Part shown: positions 8,323 through 17,766 of the stretch, one piece after another
How positions within the stretch are numbered: position 1 is the stretch's first letter
Layout of the letters: every line of letters begins with the position of its first letter
Assembly (NCBI GenBank): GCA_016839585.1
Contig: JAEOTZ010000058.1
Coordinates: 1-64,000 of the forward strand
From: Promethearchaeota archaeon
GTDB taxonomy: Archaea > Asgardarchaeota > Lokiarchaeia > Sigyniarchaeales > SOKP01
Reading direction: 5' to 3'
DNA: 64,000 nucleotides
Position numbers and translations under genes: made by a program
The notes under the pieces: model-generated
Seen by the model: only the letters and a program-made list of their open reading frames with translations
What the model was told of the DNA's origin: nothing
The model's database searches: none

Positions 8323-8418
8323 CGATGACTTTTAAATTGTATATCGTTTAACCCTTTTTTTCTTCTGTCTCTTTCTATCGTTTTCCTGATTTTCTTAATG
8401 TTGATTTGATGTTTTTTC

Positions 8419-8426
8419 TTTAAATA
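8419..8426 (+). promoter_or_regulatory. TATA box of the toroid-protein gene
   Basis: TTTAAATA directly preceded by TTTTTTC, about 50 nt before the ATG at 8475. It predicts a leader of about 29 nt. Confidence 0.6.
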
Positions 8427-8474
8427 CTCTTACCATATTATGAACTAACTAAATTATATTAAAGTCATATATAT

Positions 8475-10823
8475 ATGCAAACTGGAAAAAAATTAGCTTT
8501 AGTGAGTATATTTTTACTGGTATTAGGATTCCTCGTATCTAATATAATACAAATGCCTGTAACTAATAAATTGGGGAGTCATAATTCCACACTACCTCGT
8601 TCTTCAGATCAATACCATGATGATCTCAATTCTGTTTTTACAAAAAAACTCACCGATTATGAGACTTTTGCCTATTTTCCGCAGATTTACGAACCATCAT
8701 TACAGGCAACCTATTATGCTCTCTATGTTTACAATGCTATTGGAGAATTGACTCAGGTAAATGGGGAGGAAATTAAAAATTATATCATGTCTTGCTATGA
8801 TTCAGTTAGTGGTCTGTTTTATGATGAATATGCCTATCGATATCTAGATCTTGATCCAAGTCAAGGTTATTATCCATATACCTCTCTACTTCAGGTGAAT
8901 TGTTATGCCATACAATCCTTAGCTCTTTTAAGTAGATTGAACTTAATTGAAAACCAAAGCTTTATCAATTTTATTTGGAGCTGTTACAATCCTGTCTCTG
9001 ATGGATTTATAGGACAACCTTATGATTTAAGTCTAGATGCTATTTTTAGATTAGCAACTATGGATAATATTTATTATGCGGTTATAACCTTGGATACTCT
9101 TATGGAAAGCTGGGATGAATATACAACAGAGAAGAACAAAATTATTCAATTCATAAACAACTTACAGATATCACTTAATACTGACTGGAAATATGGTGGC
9201 TTTTATAATGATGAGGATAGTTCATTTGACAGCATAAAACCTACCAGAGAACCAAGCCTTCTCTCTGCTTATTATTCTATCAAGACATTGGAAGTGTTTG
9301 AAATGGAAGAGACAATTAATGTAAATAGCTTCCATCAATTTCTTGAGGAGCATTACAAGGATGATACCTATTTTGAGATGTCATACCCTGAGCATAATAT
9401 AACTAATATAGTAGCTACAGCACTTGGATTAGAACTTTCCAACATAATGGGATTTTCAGAAATAAATGAGAGTAATGTAGTCAATTTTATCCTTAATAAT
9501 AGAAATTCTCAAGGTACATGGGATTCTTCAACAACAGTTGACATGCATGAATTAATGGATACGTTTCAAATCATCCGGTCTTTAGTTAATAGTGGAGCAA
9601 TTTCGAACCTAACATCGTTAGATAAATTTGAGATTGTTAGTACCTTGAATACCTATAAACAGTATAAAGGTTTTTCCCTTGTCTCTAAAGAATATACCTC
9701 CCTATATCTTCTCAACACCATCATCAGTTCCTTTCAAATGTTTGACATGATCTCAGATTTAGAAATCCAAGATATTTATGACCATATAGAAGCATGTTTC
9801 AGATATTTTAGTTATCCTGAAGACTGGTATGCTTTTCTGCCTTACATTAATGCTGATTTATTGAAACCAGAATTTCGTTCATATCCTATTGAGTATAATA
9901 ATCGAGGGTATCATAACTATATTACACGAATAGATTACTTATGTTCATTTAAGACTATGTATTTTGCTTTAGATTCAATGGAAAAAATGTTTAAGTTAGA
10001 TGATTTTAAAGATATGGCTGTTCTTAACAATTTAATTAATGATATTATACAATCACAGTTTTTAAATGACTCGTTTCCTAATGTCTATGGGGCGTTCGTT
10101 CCTATGAGGGGCTATACTTTTTTTTCCAATGAAAGTCAAGCACAAAAAATCTTTTTTGAATATTCCTACTATGCGACAAGATCTTTAGAATTGCTAGCAA
10201 CCCAGCTAGAACTGGGTAATCTAACTGATATACCATTTGATAAAGATGCTCTTTATACCTATATAGATAATAACATAATCGAGAACTCTATGAACCTTTA
10301 TTTTAATTCATGGTATACTAATGATATTGCTATTAGATTTCAAAACACCTATTATATGGTATATGTATTGAAAGCAATGGATAGATACGACTTAGATAAT
10401 GATAAAATAAAAAATTTCATAATCAGTAATTTGGATTATACTAATATTAAAAATATCTATTATGCCTTTAAACTATCAAACTTTTTGGATCTAAATATTC
10501 CCTTTAATCTACCTTCTAGTGTTAATATAGTAGAGCAAATATTTTCAGAATTACATAAGGAATACTACCTTACGACAGCAAAAGATAATATTGAACAAGA
10601 AATTGTAATGTGGATCTCTGAGATGTTAAAAGATAACTTTTTTCAATATAATTCAGGAGATACCGTAAAAAGCTCAAATATTAATGTAGATCCTGCAATT
10701 CCTTTAGCACTTGTATTTATTATCGTACCTGGCGCTGTTATTTTTGTATCTACTAAGCAGTTGAATGGCAAAAAAAGAAGGCTACATACTAGTAAAAATA
10801 CCGATAAAAATACCAAATTTTAA
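8475..10823 (+). CDS. Secreted alpha/alpha-toroid protein with C-terminal anchor
   Basis: A 782-residue protein with a signal-type helix (residues 8-26), a long extracellular region and a C-terminal membrane helix (about 752-770) followed by a basic tail. The body is built of repeated helical hairpins, each ending with a Y/F-rich segment. Two examples are EPSLQATYYALYVYNAIGEL near residue 75 and REPSLLSAYYSIKTLEVF near 260. This pattern is typical of prenyltransferase/squalene-oxidase repeats that make an alpha/alpha toroid. No catalytic DxDD or zinc site is obvious, so a binding or surface role is more likely than a cyclase activity. A T-rich stretch follows the stop and may end transcription. 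Confidence 0.65.
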   Translation: MQTGKKLALVSIFLLVLGFLVSNIIQMPVTNKLGSHNSTLPRSSDQYHDDLNSVFTKKLTDYETFAYFPQIYEPSLQATYYALYVYNAIGELTQVNGEEIKNYIMSCYDSVSGLFYDEYAYRYLDLDPSQGYYPYTSLLQVNCYAIQSLALLSRLNLIENQSFINFIWSCYNPVSDGFIGQPYDLSLDAIFRLATMDNIYYAVITLDTLMESWDEYTTEKNKIIQFINNLQISLNTDWKYGGFYNDEDSSFDSIKPTREPSLLSAYYSIKTLEVFEMEETINVNSFHQFLEEHYKDDTYFEMSYPEHNITNIVATALGLELSNIMGFSEINESNVVNFILNNRNSQGTWDSSTTVDMHELMDTFQIIRSLVNSGAISNLTSLDKFEIVSTLNTYKQYKGFSLVSKEYTSLYLLNTIISSFQMFDMISDLEIQDIYDHIEACFRYFSYPEDWYAFLPYINADLLKPEFRSYPIEYNNRGYHNYITRIDYLCSFKTMYFALDSMEKMFKLDDFKDMAVLNNLINDIIQSQFLNDSFPNVYGAFVPMRGYTFFSNESQAQKIFFEYSYYATRSLELLATQLELGNLTDIPFDKDALYTYIDNNIIENSMNLYFNSWYTNDIAIRFQNTYYMVYVLKAMDRYDLDNDKIKNFIISNLDYTNIKNIYYAFKLSNFLDLNIPFNLPSSVNIVEQIFSELHKEYYLTTAKDNIEQEIVMWISEMLKDNFFQYNSGDTVKSSNINVDPAIPLALVFIIVPGAVIFVSTKQLNGKKRRLHTSKNTDKNTKF

Positions 10824-10861
10824 CTTTTTTTCTTTTTATTTGAATAGCTGATTTAGATCTG

Positions 10862-11449
10862 ATGACTGAAGGATCATTTTCTAAGGACTTTGTTAATATG
10901 TTAAATTATGTTCTTGAAGCTCTAGAGGGTTTTAGGGACAATTATACTAAGAAATTCAATTTTAGTAAATTAATAGAGCATTTAAAAGTTCCAAAATCGG
11001 AGATTGATAATTTTATTTATCTAATTTTGAATTTTCAAGAGAAATTTAACGGTGTATTTAAACATCACGTACTTAAGAAAAAAATGGATAATGGAACCAT
11101 TTATTTAATAACAGAGAAAAAGAAAAATTCAGTCATTCATATCCCTGAAATTATTAATATAAAACAATCAGATCTTCCTATTCTTAGTGATATTATCTAT
11201 CTGTTTAAGTTTGTGAAACGAGGGAAAGGTTTTAATAGCAATTCAAATGGAACAGATCTTTTAAGAAACCTCAAAAAACTCCAACAACAATATCCTTATC
11301 TATTCGAAGTAAAAGACAACGGGTTAATCTACCCCTCAGACTTAGGTCTAAAATTTGGGGAATTAATCCTCTCTTTTAGCAAAAACAATAAAGAAATTAC
11401 AGAAGCTAAAATGGATAATTACTCCTTTAGGGTGATTCACAATGAGTGA
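10862..11449 (+). CDS. Unknown protein co-transcribed with Hef-like helicase
   Basis: A 195-residue soluble protein with alternating helices and a beta-hairpin (residues 70-85), reminiscent of winged-helix folds, but no family is recognised. It starts at an ATG, overlaps the helicase gene by eight bases and is therefore probably translationally coupled to it. Context suggests a role in DNA repair or replication-fork processing; nothing in the sequence proves this. Confidence 0.6.
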   Translation: MTEGSFSKDFVNMLNYVLEALEGFRDNYTKKFNFSKLIEHLKVPKSEIDNFIYLILNFQEKFNGVFKHHVLKKKMDNGTIYLITEKKKNSVIHIPEIINIKQSDLPILSDIIYLFKFVKRGKGFNSNSNGTDLLRNLKKLQQQYPYLFEVKDNGLIYPSDLGLKFGELILSFSKNNKEITEAKMDNYSFRVIHNE

Positions 11450-13574
11450 TACTGTAGATAATCATCAAATTGAATTTAGAAAATATCAATCCACGATTGC
11501 AGAAAAGTGTATCAATAAAAACTCGTTAGTAGTATTACCAACTGGCTTAGGAAAGACGATAATTGCCGTTTTGGTGGCAAGTAAGACATTGGAATTATTC
11601 CCCTCTGAGAATAAAATAATAGTGTTGGCACCTACCCGTCCTTTAATTAACCAACATTATGAAACTTTTCACAAATTTTTAAATATCCATGAAAAAAATA
11701 GCTATATTTTAACAGGTAAGGTGTCTCCTGAAAAAAGAACACAGTTGTTTACGGAAAATCAATTCTTATTTTATACCCCGCAAACCCTAAGAAATGACTT
11801 GGTAAATCAAAAATATGATCTTTCAGAAGTCTCACTAATTATTTTTGATGAGGCACACCATTCTACCGGAGATTATCCATACCCGCTTATTGGAGATAAG
11901 TATATTGATCAAAATCCCGATGGAACTATCTTAGCACTAACCGCTTCACCTGGAGCATCAAAAAATAAAATTAATGAATTATGTAAGAGTCTACACATCC
12001 CTATTGAGAATATCCATATACGAACCAGAAAAGACCAAGATGTCAAGACGTACATAAAACCAATGGACATTTACAAGGTTAGCGTAAACATGACAAGCAT
12101 AATGAAGGATGTCTATACGGCAATTAATGGAATTCTAGAAGAACGGCTCCAATATCTTTCTCAAGTCAATTTTCTGGAAAAAAAATCAGATCCGTTTTAC
12201 AAAAAAATCATAAGAAAAGATCTTCTTAGATTGAACAAAGAATTAGTTAGCATTTTACACAGCAATGGAGATAAGACGGGGGTATATAGTGCTTTATCAA
12301 TTAATGCTCAAGGACTCATTTTGTATCATATGATTGAATTAGTAGAACAACAGGGACTAGATGTATTACTTCAATATCTGGAAAAAGTCAATAAGGATGC
12401 AAAGAAACGCACAAGTTCAAAGGCTATTAAAATTTTGGCAAGTGATCATCGACTTAGAAATATATTTCTAGAGTTGAAGAAAAACAAAGATTTCTCCCCT
12501 GAAAACTTAACTCATCCCAAATACCCTGTTTTAGTTAAAATTATCTTAGAGGAGTTAAAAAGAAATCCTAGGGCACGTATTCTTGTGTTTGTGAAATTAA
12601 GAGATTCCATAAAAAACATTGTTAAGAAATTAAGTAGGTATGAAAATATTAAAGCGACACGGTTTGTTGGTCAGACTACGAAATCAGAGGACGATAAAGG
12701 TTTATCACAAAAACGACAAATAGAGATTTTAGACGAATTCAAACAGGGAATTTATAATGTATTGGTCTCAACTAATGTTGGAGAGGAAGGACTCGATATT
12801 GCTGAATGTGACCTTGTCATTTTTTATGATGTAGTCGCTTCAGAAATACGTTTAATTCAGAGAAAGGGAAGAACTGCTCGGCACAGGGAAGGCAAAGTAG
12901 TCATTCTATATTGCAATGGAACGCATGATGAGGTATATCTTCGAATTGCTTTAAGTAAATTAAAAAGAATGAATGTCAACCTAAAAAATCCATCTCAGCT
13001 AAAAACATATTACGAGCAAGAGAATAACAAAGAAGCAAAGTTTGAAGTTCCTGAAGATATAGAGAGTATATCCACTTCGACTGATATTAAGCCAAACAAA
13101 AAGCAATATCAATCTAAATTGGAAACTTTTATGAACAGTCCTCCAGAGCAACAACAACAAGTCCTTCAAGAAAAAAAGATCTCAAATATTAGGATTAGTA
13201 GAAATTTTCCTACTTCATTTGGACTAAGAAAGAAATTACAAGGGGATGCTATTGAATTTCAAATTGTTGATTTTGATCTCCATATTATTCTTTACAATAA
13301 GGTTCTAATACAGATATTTGATCCAAAAAATTGCTCATTTAAGGATTTGCTTTCAGAAATCCAAGATCTAAAGCAGATCTGTAAACTCCTTATTATAATA
13401 TTCGATTTTATAGACTACAGACAAGATTTTGGGGGAGAAAGGCGAATATTGAAGAAAAAAATCAATGATTTTGCTACTAATCATTCATTGCATATCATCA
13501 ATGTAGACGATCCTGAAGAACTCTATTTTATTGTGAAAAATATTTATGAGAATCCGCAAGAAGAGAGGTTATGA
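11442..13574 (+). CDS. hef: Hef/FANCM-type DNA helicase with degenerate XPF nuclease domain
   Basis: A 710-residue SF2 helicase of the Hef/FANCM/Mph1 group, which remodels stalled forks and branched DNA. Motifs: PTGLGKT (33-39), DEAH (136-139), LTASPG, a helical insert between the RecA lobes as in Hef, TNVGEEGLDI and QRKGRTARH (about 470-482). Residues about 600-705 align by eye with the Hef XPF-type nuclease core, ending in a strand and helix (INVDDPEELYFIVKNIYENP). The catalytic GD-xn-ERK-x3-D motif is absent, and so is the terminal HhH pair. It is thus helicase-only, as in animal FANCM. It overlaps both neighbours (8 and 4 bases) in one operon. Confidence 0.87.
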   Translation: MSDTVDNHQIEFRKYQSTIAEKCINKNSLVVLPTGLGKTIIAVLVASKTLELFPSENKIIVLAPTRPLINQHYETFHKFLNIHEKNSYILTGKVSPEKRTQLFTENQFLFYTPQTLRNDLVNQKYDLSEVSLIIFDEAHHSTGDYPYPLIGDKYIDQNPDGTILALTASPGASKNKINELCKSLHIPIENIHIRTRKDQDVKTYIKPMDIYKVSVNMTSIMKDVYTAINGILEERLQYLSQVNFLEKKSDPFYKKIIRKDLLRLNKELVSILHSNGDKTGVYSALSINAQGLILYHMIELVEQQGLDVLLQYLEKVNKDAKKRTSSKAIKILASDHRLRNIFLELKKNKDFSPENLTHPKYPVLVKIILEELKRNPRARILVFVKLRDSIKNIVKKLSRYENIKATRFVGQTTKSEDDKGLSQKRQIEILDEFKQGIYNVLVSTNVGEEGLDIAECDLVIFYDVVASEIRLIQRKGRTARHREGKVVILYCNGTHDEVYLRIALSKLKRMNVNLKNPSQLKTYYEQENNKEAKFEVPEDIESISTSTDIKPNKKQYQSKLETFMNSPPEQQQQVLQEKKISNIRISRNFPTSFGLRKKLQGDAIEFQIVDFDLHIILYNKVLIQIFDPKNCSFKDLLSEIQDLKQICKLLIIIFDFIDYRQDFGGERRILKKKINDFATNHSLHIINVDDPEELYFIVKNIYENPQEERL

Positions 13575-14104
13575 TGGAAGAAACAGAATGGAAAAAGGAT
13601 GAGACCCCTTACTTAGTATTTAGGTGTCATAAATGCAAGCGTTATCTGTATGTAAAGACAATTCAAAAATCTAAAAAATGTCTACAATGTGGTCACATGC
13701 ATAAGGTCTCTACTATTTTAAAATCGGGAGAAATCATAGATGGTCTGACAAACGCAATAAAAACCGTAAAAGAAAGACAAAATGAACTAGCTCTAAAAGA
13801 AATGGGAAATAGACTTGAATTTAGAGGATCACAGGATTTTACAATTGTTAGAAAGCAAAAAAACAAAAAATCTCAACTTACTAACAATGATAATGAAAAT
13901 GATTATGAAGAGAAATTTAAGAAAATGCTTATGGAAATATCTAAGACCTATAAAGAGTTTCCTTACTATATTATTGAAGTAATGGCAGAGAACTACGGTA
14001 TTCCGAATTCGGAATTAAAGATCCTAACAAGATATTTCTTAAAAAAAGGATTTTTAACACGGTTAGAAAATTACCTATATTCTATAAATTGTAAAAGTAG
14101 TTAA
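13571..14104 (+). CDS. Zinc-ribbon protein (DUF1922-like) with helical C-terminus
   Basis: A 177-residue protein starting in an ATGATG that overlaps the helicase stop by four bases. The N-terminus holds a zinc ribbon, FRCHKCKRYLYV then CLQCGHMHKV (residues 17-45), resembling small archaeal DUF1922 proteins. A polar, probably disordered linker leads to a helical, winged-helix-like C-terminal domain (about 115-170). It is the third member of the Hef operon and likely works with the helicase on nucleic acid. This is an inference from operon context. Confidence 0.6.
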   Translation: MMEETEWKKDETPYLVFRCHKCKRYLYVKTIQKSKKCLQCGHMHKVSTILKSGEIIDGLTNAIKTVKERQNELALKEMGNRLEFRGSQDFTIVRKQKNKKSQLTNNDNENDYEEKFKKMLMEISKTYKEFPYYIIEVMAENYGIPNSELKILTRYFLKKGFLTRLENYLYSINCKSS

Positions 14105-14342
14105 TTTTTTCAAAAAATTTTCTTAAATCTCCCCCAAATTCATATTGAAAAATAGTCTGATATTCAGGATGGCGTTTTTTAAATGGAATTTCTTCATTTC
14201 CGTTATAAATATATAAAGGTTTAACATGGTCTAAAAGTTCCGAAAACGGAACTGTAAGTTCTTTAATATTAATAGGCCTTTTCTTGGAAATCTGGTCTTT
14301 GGTACTATCGTGAATTTTTTTCTTAACGGTTTTAGAACTCAT
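14082..14342 (-). CDS. Small basic protein, unknown
   Basis: An 86-residue protein with a K/S-rich N-terminus and an aromatic C-terminal half (KRHPEYQTIFQYEFGGDL). No family is recognised. It overlaps the 3' end of the 13571 gene by 23 bases tail to tail. A minus-strand TTTAAAAA element after TTTTTC at 14366-14373 is 24-31 nt upstream, so it has its own leaderless promoter, which supports it as a real gene. Confidence 0.5.
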   Translation of the reverse strand: MSSKTVKKKIHDSTKDQISKKRPINIKELTVPFSELLDHVKPLYIYNGNEEIPFKKRHPEYQTIFQYEFGGDLRKFFEKINYFYNL

Positions 14343-14390
14343 CTTAATTTATTAATATTGTGGATATTTTTAAAGAAAAATTATTATTTA

Positions 14391-14672
14391 CTATTCACTA
14401 TTTTTTATTTTTTCTGTTAATTGTTTTAGATACAATTTCATAAAATATCTCTCACTTTCGGCAAATTCTAATTTCTGCTTCTTTGTAAGGTTGATACAAT
14501 TCAATAAGATTGAATGGACTTTTTTGAGAGTAATAAGATTTTCATCAATAATATCCTCTAGATTCTCATTCGAAGATTTATCAGAGTTAATACTTTGGAA
14601 AAATGATTCTTTAGAGTCTTTTAACCCTTCTGAAATATTTTGAGTATCTTTCTTATCTGTTTGCGAATCCAT
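14391..14672 (-). CDS. Small acidic helical protein, unknown
   Basis: A 93-residue protein with a hydrophilic, S/D/N-rich first half that is probably unstructured, and a helical second half (ENLITLKKVHSILLNC onward). No family is recognised. It begins 12 bases after the stop of the Hel308-like helicase on the same strand, so it may be its co-transcribed partner. Confidence 0.45.
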   Translation of the reverse strand: MDSQTDKKDTQNISEGLKDSKESFFQSINSDKSSNENLEDIIDENLITLKKVHSILLNCINLTKKQKLEFAESERYFMKLYLKQLTEKIKNSE

Positions 14673-14684
14673 ATCTTCTTTTCT

Positions 14685-17171
14685 CTATTTTTTAGTTCCC
14701 TTAATTATCTTCTTACAAAGATTTATCCCTAGTCCTGTCTTTTGATTAAGGACATAAGGGTTTTCTTTTTTCACTTGAGAAGAGGTATGATATCCAGCAT
14801 TATATAAGATACGTGCTCTTGCGCGTGCCACATCATTTAACCGTAACACTAAGTCAAATAATTCTTCTCGTATCCCATAATGAATTCTAATTCTCAGAGT
14901 CTCTGACATTTCTGCCACATTGGTAAGTTTATCTTGTAAATCAATTCCGCTTGTGCTTAAATTACTTGCTATTATTCTAATGAAGTTTATTATTCTTTCA
15001 ATATTATCTCTTACCGAATAGAGATCGCCTGCCATAGCGTTATATCTCTCTAAAATAAGGTCAATTGGTTCCTCATCTGCCCATTCTAAAATAGGATTTA
15101 GCATAGTATAATCCCGAATTCTATTTTCTAATTTTAAAATATCAAATGCCTCTTTTATCAACTCCTGATACGAGTTTATCTCCTTACTTTCAAGCTTGTA
15201 CCGTATTAAAACTCCAGAAGCAGGATATAAATAAAGACGAATGATAAGTTTGCCAAATTGAGAACACTTTATAGTACCATCAGGTTCTTTAATAACCAAT
15301 CCTTTCTCAAAAAGATAGTTCAAGATATATTGATTTCTAATTGATTTAGGTATAATATCATTAACATATTTCTCAAAATTCTTGTCTGGAAGCTCAATTA
15401 AATACAGCAAAAAGGAAGTGATATGATCGCAAAATTCAAAGGAAAACTCATCAGAGGTAAAATTATCGGAAATTCCATTCTTAAATCCACACGAACATTG
15501 AATTCCAGAATCAATATCAAATTGACATGAATACACCCCAAAATCAGTCTTAAGATATCCTGAAATAGTTGTATTAGTTAATTTGGTAATTTTTATAGGG
15601 TAGCTATGACTTTTTAGACTCTTAACCTTTTTAGGATCAGAATGCAATTTTAAAATATTTACAGGAGTAATTTCTTTAATCAAGAGCAATTGTTCAATGG
15701 GAATACTATTTTCTTTCATTTTTTGCTTGATACAAAACCAAAAATAAGTCTTTTCAAAAAATTGTTTTAATTGTGCTAATGAAATTTTTTTTTCCTCGTA
15801 AATTCTTAAAAGCACCTGTTCTTTTAGGGTATTTAATTTATTTAATCCCGAAGTTAAATCGTTATATTTTGGAACAAGACCATCTGAAAGGTTATCTTCT
15901 TGAAAAAAATGATCCTCGACCCAATGTTTCTCTTCAATATCTTTAGTAAGAATGATCCCATAACCAACTGAATCGAGTCCCGGTCTCCCTGCTCTTCCTA
16001 AAATCTGAAATACTTCATTTGCAGAAAAAGATTTGAAATAGGAAAATCCATTTCCGTTTTCGTAATACCCCGTAAAATTCTTAATATTTTGGATTGAAGT
16101 TACATATTTCTTATAATCTTTTAATATAACTACTCGTGCTGGAGTATTGATACCTGCTGATAAAGTGGTGGTACAGCAAATAACTTTGATGATTCGTTTT
16201 CTGAAATTATCTTCGATCGTCTTTCTTTCTTTAGGTAAAAGTCCAGCATGATGAAAGGCAATCCCATGCTTAATCACTTTCCTTAAATCTCGATGACTCC
16301 CTCTAATTGAACTTAAACTCTTGTCTAACGCTTTACACACATTTTTTTCTGGATCTTCTATATAAGTATCTACAAGATTCTTAAGATATTGTGCTGTTTG
16401 TTGTGCCCCCTTTCTTCGATTCAAAAAAATTAATACCTGCCCTTTATTCTCTAATGTTCTTTTCACGATCTTTTTAATAGTAGAATCTTTATTTTGGGTG
16501 ACTTCAATTCGATAATGAAGAGGTACGGGTCTTGAATCAGAGGTAATTAAGGTCGTTATATTTCCTAATGAAGAGAGCCAAGAATTAAAATATTTGGGGT
16601 TAGCTATGGTCGCTGAGAGTCCTATAATTTGTGGATTATGCAATAACTCATTCAATCGTACAATTAAGGACTCTAATCGTGGACCACGATCACTTTCTCC
16701 AATAATATGTATTTCATCAATAATGACCGTAGAAATAGTAAAGATCCAATCCTTATCACAAAAATTACGGAGAATAGAATCCATTTTCTCGTAAGTAGTT
16801 ATAATGATATCTGCCTTTTCTAATTTTGAATCGTCTACGTCATAATCTCCAATGGATAATTCAATCTTTACTCCAAACCGTCCATAATTCTTTTTAAAGT
16901 AAATGTACTTTTCAATTGCTAACGCCTTGTAGGGTACTAAATATATAGATTTCCCGAAGTTCTGGAATATGTTATTAAAGGCACAAACTTCTCCAATCAA
17001 GGTCTTACCACTCCCTGAAGGGGCACAAACTAAAAAAGATTTTCGAAAAAAGAGTCCCTTTTTAATGGCTTCCTTCTGGATATCCCGTAATTCAAAGATT
17101 TTGTTCTCGAATAAAACTCGTAGAATTCTCTTATCTAAAATATATTTAAATATCTCTCTCTCGGTATCCAT
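14685..17171 (-). CDS. Hel308/Ski2-like helicase with inserted SWIM zinc finger
   Basis: An 828-residue SF2 Ski2-type helicase. Motifs: APSGSGKT (50-57), TTYEKMD, DEIH (about 152-155), SATIANP, FHHAGLLPKER, TTTLSAGINTPARVV and QILGRAGRPG. The C-terminus has the ratchet region and an RARARILYNAGY segment plus HhH as in Hel308, which unwinds forked DNA. Around residues 545-590 there is a CSCG...FCDH pattern fitting a SWIM zinc finger (CxC-xn-CxH), which standard Hel308 lacks. Hel308 is usually about 700 residues; the insert explains the greater length. It follows the 17540 zinc-ribbon gene and precedes the 14672 gene. Confidence 0.85.
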   Translation of the reverse strand: MDTEREIFKYILDKRILRVLFENKIFELRDIQKEAIKKGLFFRKSFLVCAPSGSGKTLIGEVCAFNNIFQNFGKSIYLVPYKALAIEKYIYFKKNYGRFGVKIELSIGDYDVDDSKLEKADIIITTYEKMDSILRNFCDKDWIFTISTVIIDEIHIIGESDRGPRLESLIVRLNELLHNPQIIGLSATIANPKYFNSWLSSLGNITTLITSDSRPVPLHYRIEVTQNKDSTIKKIVKRTLENKGQVLIFLNRRKGAQQTAQYLKNLVDTYIEDPEKNVCKALDKSLSSIRGSHRDLRKVIKHGIAFHHAGLLPKERKTIEDNFRKRIIKVICCTTTLSAGINTPARVVILKDYKKYVTSIQNIKNFTGYYENGNGFSYFKSFSANEVFQILGRAGRPGLDSVGYGIILTKDIEEKHWVEDHFFQEDNLSDGLVPKYNDLTSGLNKLNTLKEQVLLRIYEEKKISLAQLKQFFEKTYFWFCIKQKMKENSIPIEQLLLIKEITPVNILKLHSDPKKVKSLKSHSYPIKITKLTNTTISGYLKTDFGVYSCQFDIDSGIQCSCGFKNGISDNFTSDEFSFEFCDHITSFLLYLIELPDKNFEKYVNDIIPKSIRNQYILNYLFEKGLVIKEPDGTIKCSQFGKLIIRLYLYPASGVLIRYKLESKEINSYQELIKEAFDILKLENRIRDYTMLNPILEWADEEPIDLILERYNAMAGDLYSVRDNIERIINFIRIIASNLSTSGIDLQDKLTNVAEMSETLRIRIHYGIREELFDLVLRLNDVARARARILYNAGYHTSSQVKKENPYVLNQKTGLGINLCKKIIKGTKK

Positions 17172-17228
17172 TTCTTCTTTATTGGTATCTTTCGTAAAAT
17201 CTAAAATGGTTATATTTTCTCACCTTAC

Positions 17229-17540
17229 TTAATATGGATTTGTCCAATTCTTTAACATCTCTTTAAACGTCTCAGAATCTCTTGAAAATTCTATGCTTTT
17301 GATAACTCCTACATTTCGGATATATAATTCTGTGTTAAAATAACAGATAAGAGCATGAAGTGGATTTCCATGAATATTAATATGGGGGCAATGAAGAAAT
17401 TGATTAGGGTTTAAGGTCTTTAAAACGCTTAGTTTAATGCCGATTTCGATCTCTTTTTTACAAAATGGACATCTAACCTTATTCTTTACTTTTTTCTTAA
17501 TTTCATTGCGATCTTTAATCTTTCCATAAACAATTACGAT
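17229..17540 (-). CDS. Small zinc-ribbon protein with non-canonical start
   Basis: A 103-codon frame with clear protein character: VYGKIKDRNEIKKKVKNK, a CPFC knuckle (about residues 23-26) and a later HCPHINIHGNPLHALICYF segment that may provide further metal ligands. No ATG, GTG or TTG exists in frame after the upstream TGA at 17549-17547, which itself follows an in-frame ATG (17552-17550). An ATC at 17540 lies six bases after GTGA, as in two other genes here, so I place the start there. A TATAAAG promoter element at 17585-17591 supports expression. It ends 57 bases before the helicase start. A point mutation at the true start is the alternative. Confidence 0.55.
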   Translation of the reverse strand: MVIVYGKIKDRNEIKKKVKNKVRCPFCKKEIEIGIKLSVLKTLNPNQFLHCPHINIHGNPLHALICYFNTELYIRNVGVIKSIEFSRDSETFKEMLKNWTNPY

Positions 17541-17766
17541 AGTACATCACATTCCTTTGTTTATTCTATAATAAGATCAAAAGCATATAAAGAAAAAAGA
17601 AAAAGACAATGCTTGCCACAAAACTTAAGTACAAGGTCGAAATTACAAACCTTTTTTCTAATTTTAAGGTAAATCTTAAATATCAATCTACCCAATTTTT
17701 TCATTAGCAAAAATCTTTTAAAAATTAACTGATATTTTGTAAAATATAAAATACAGTGGTGATTTA

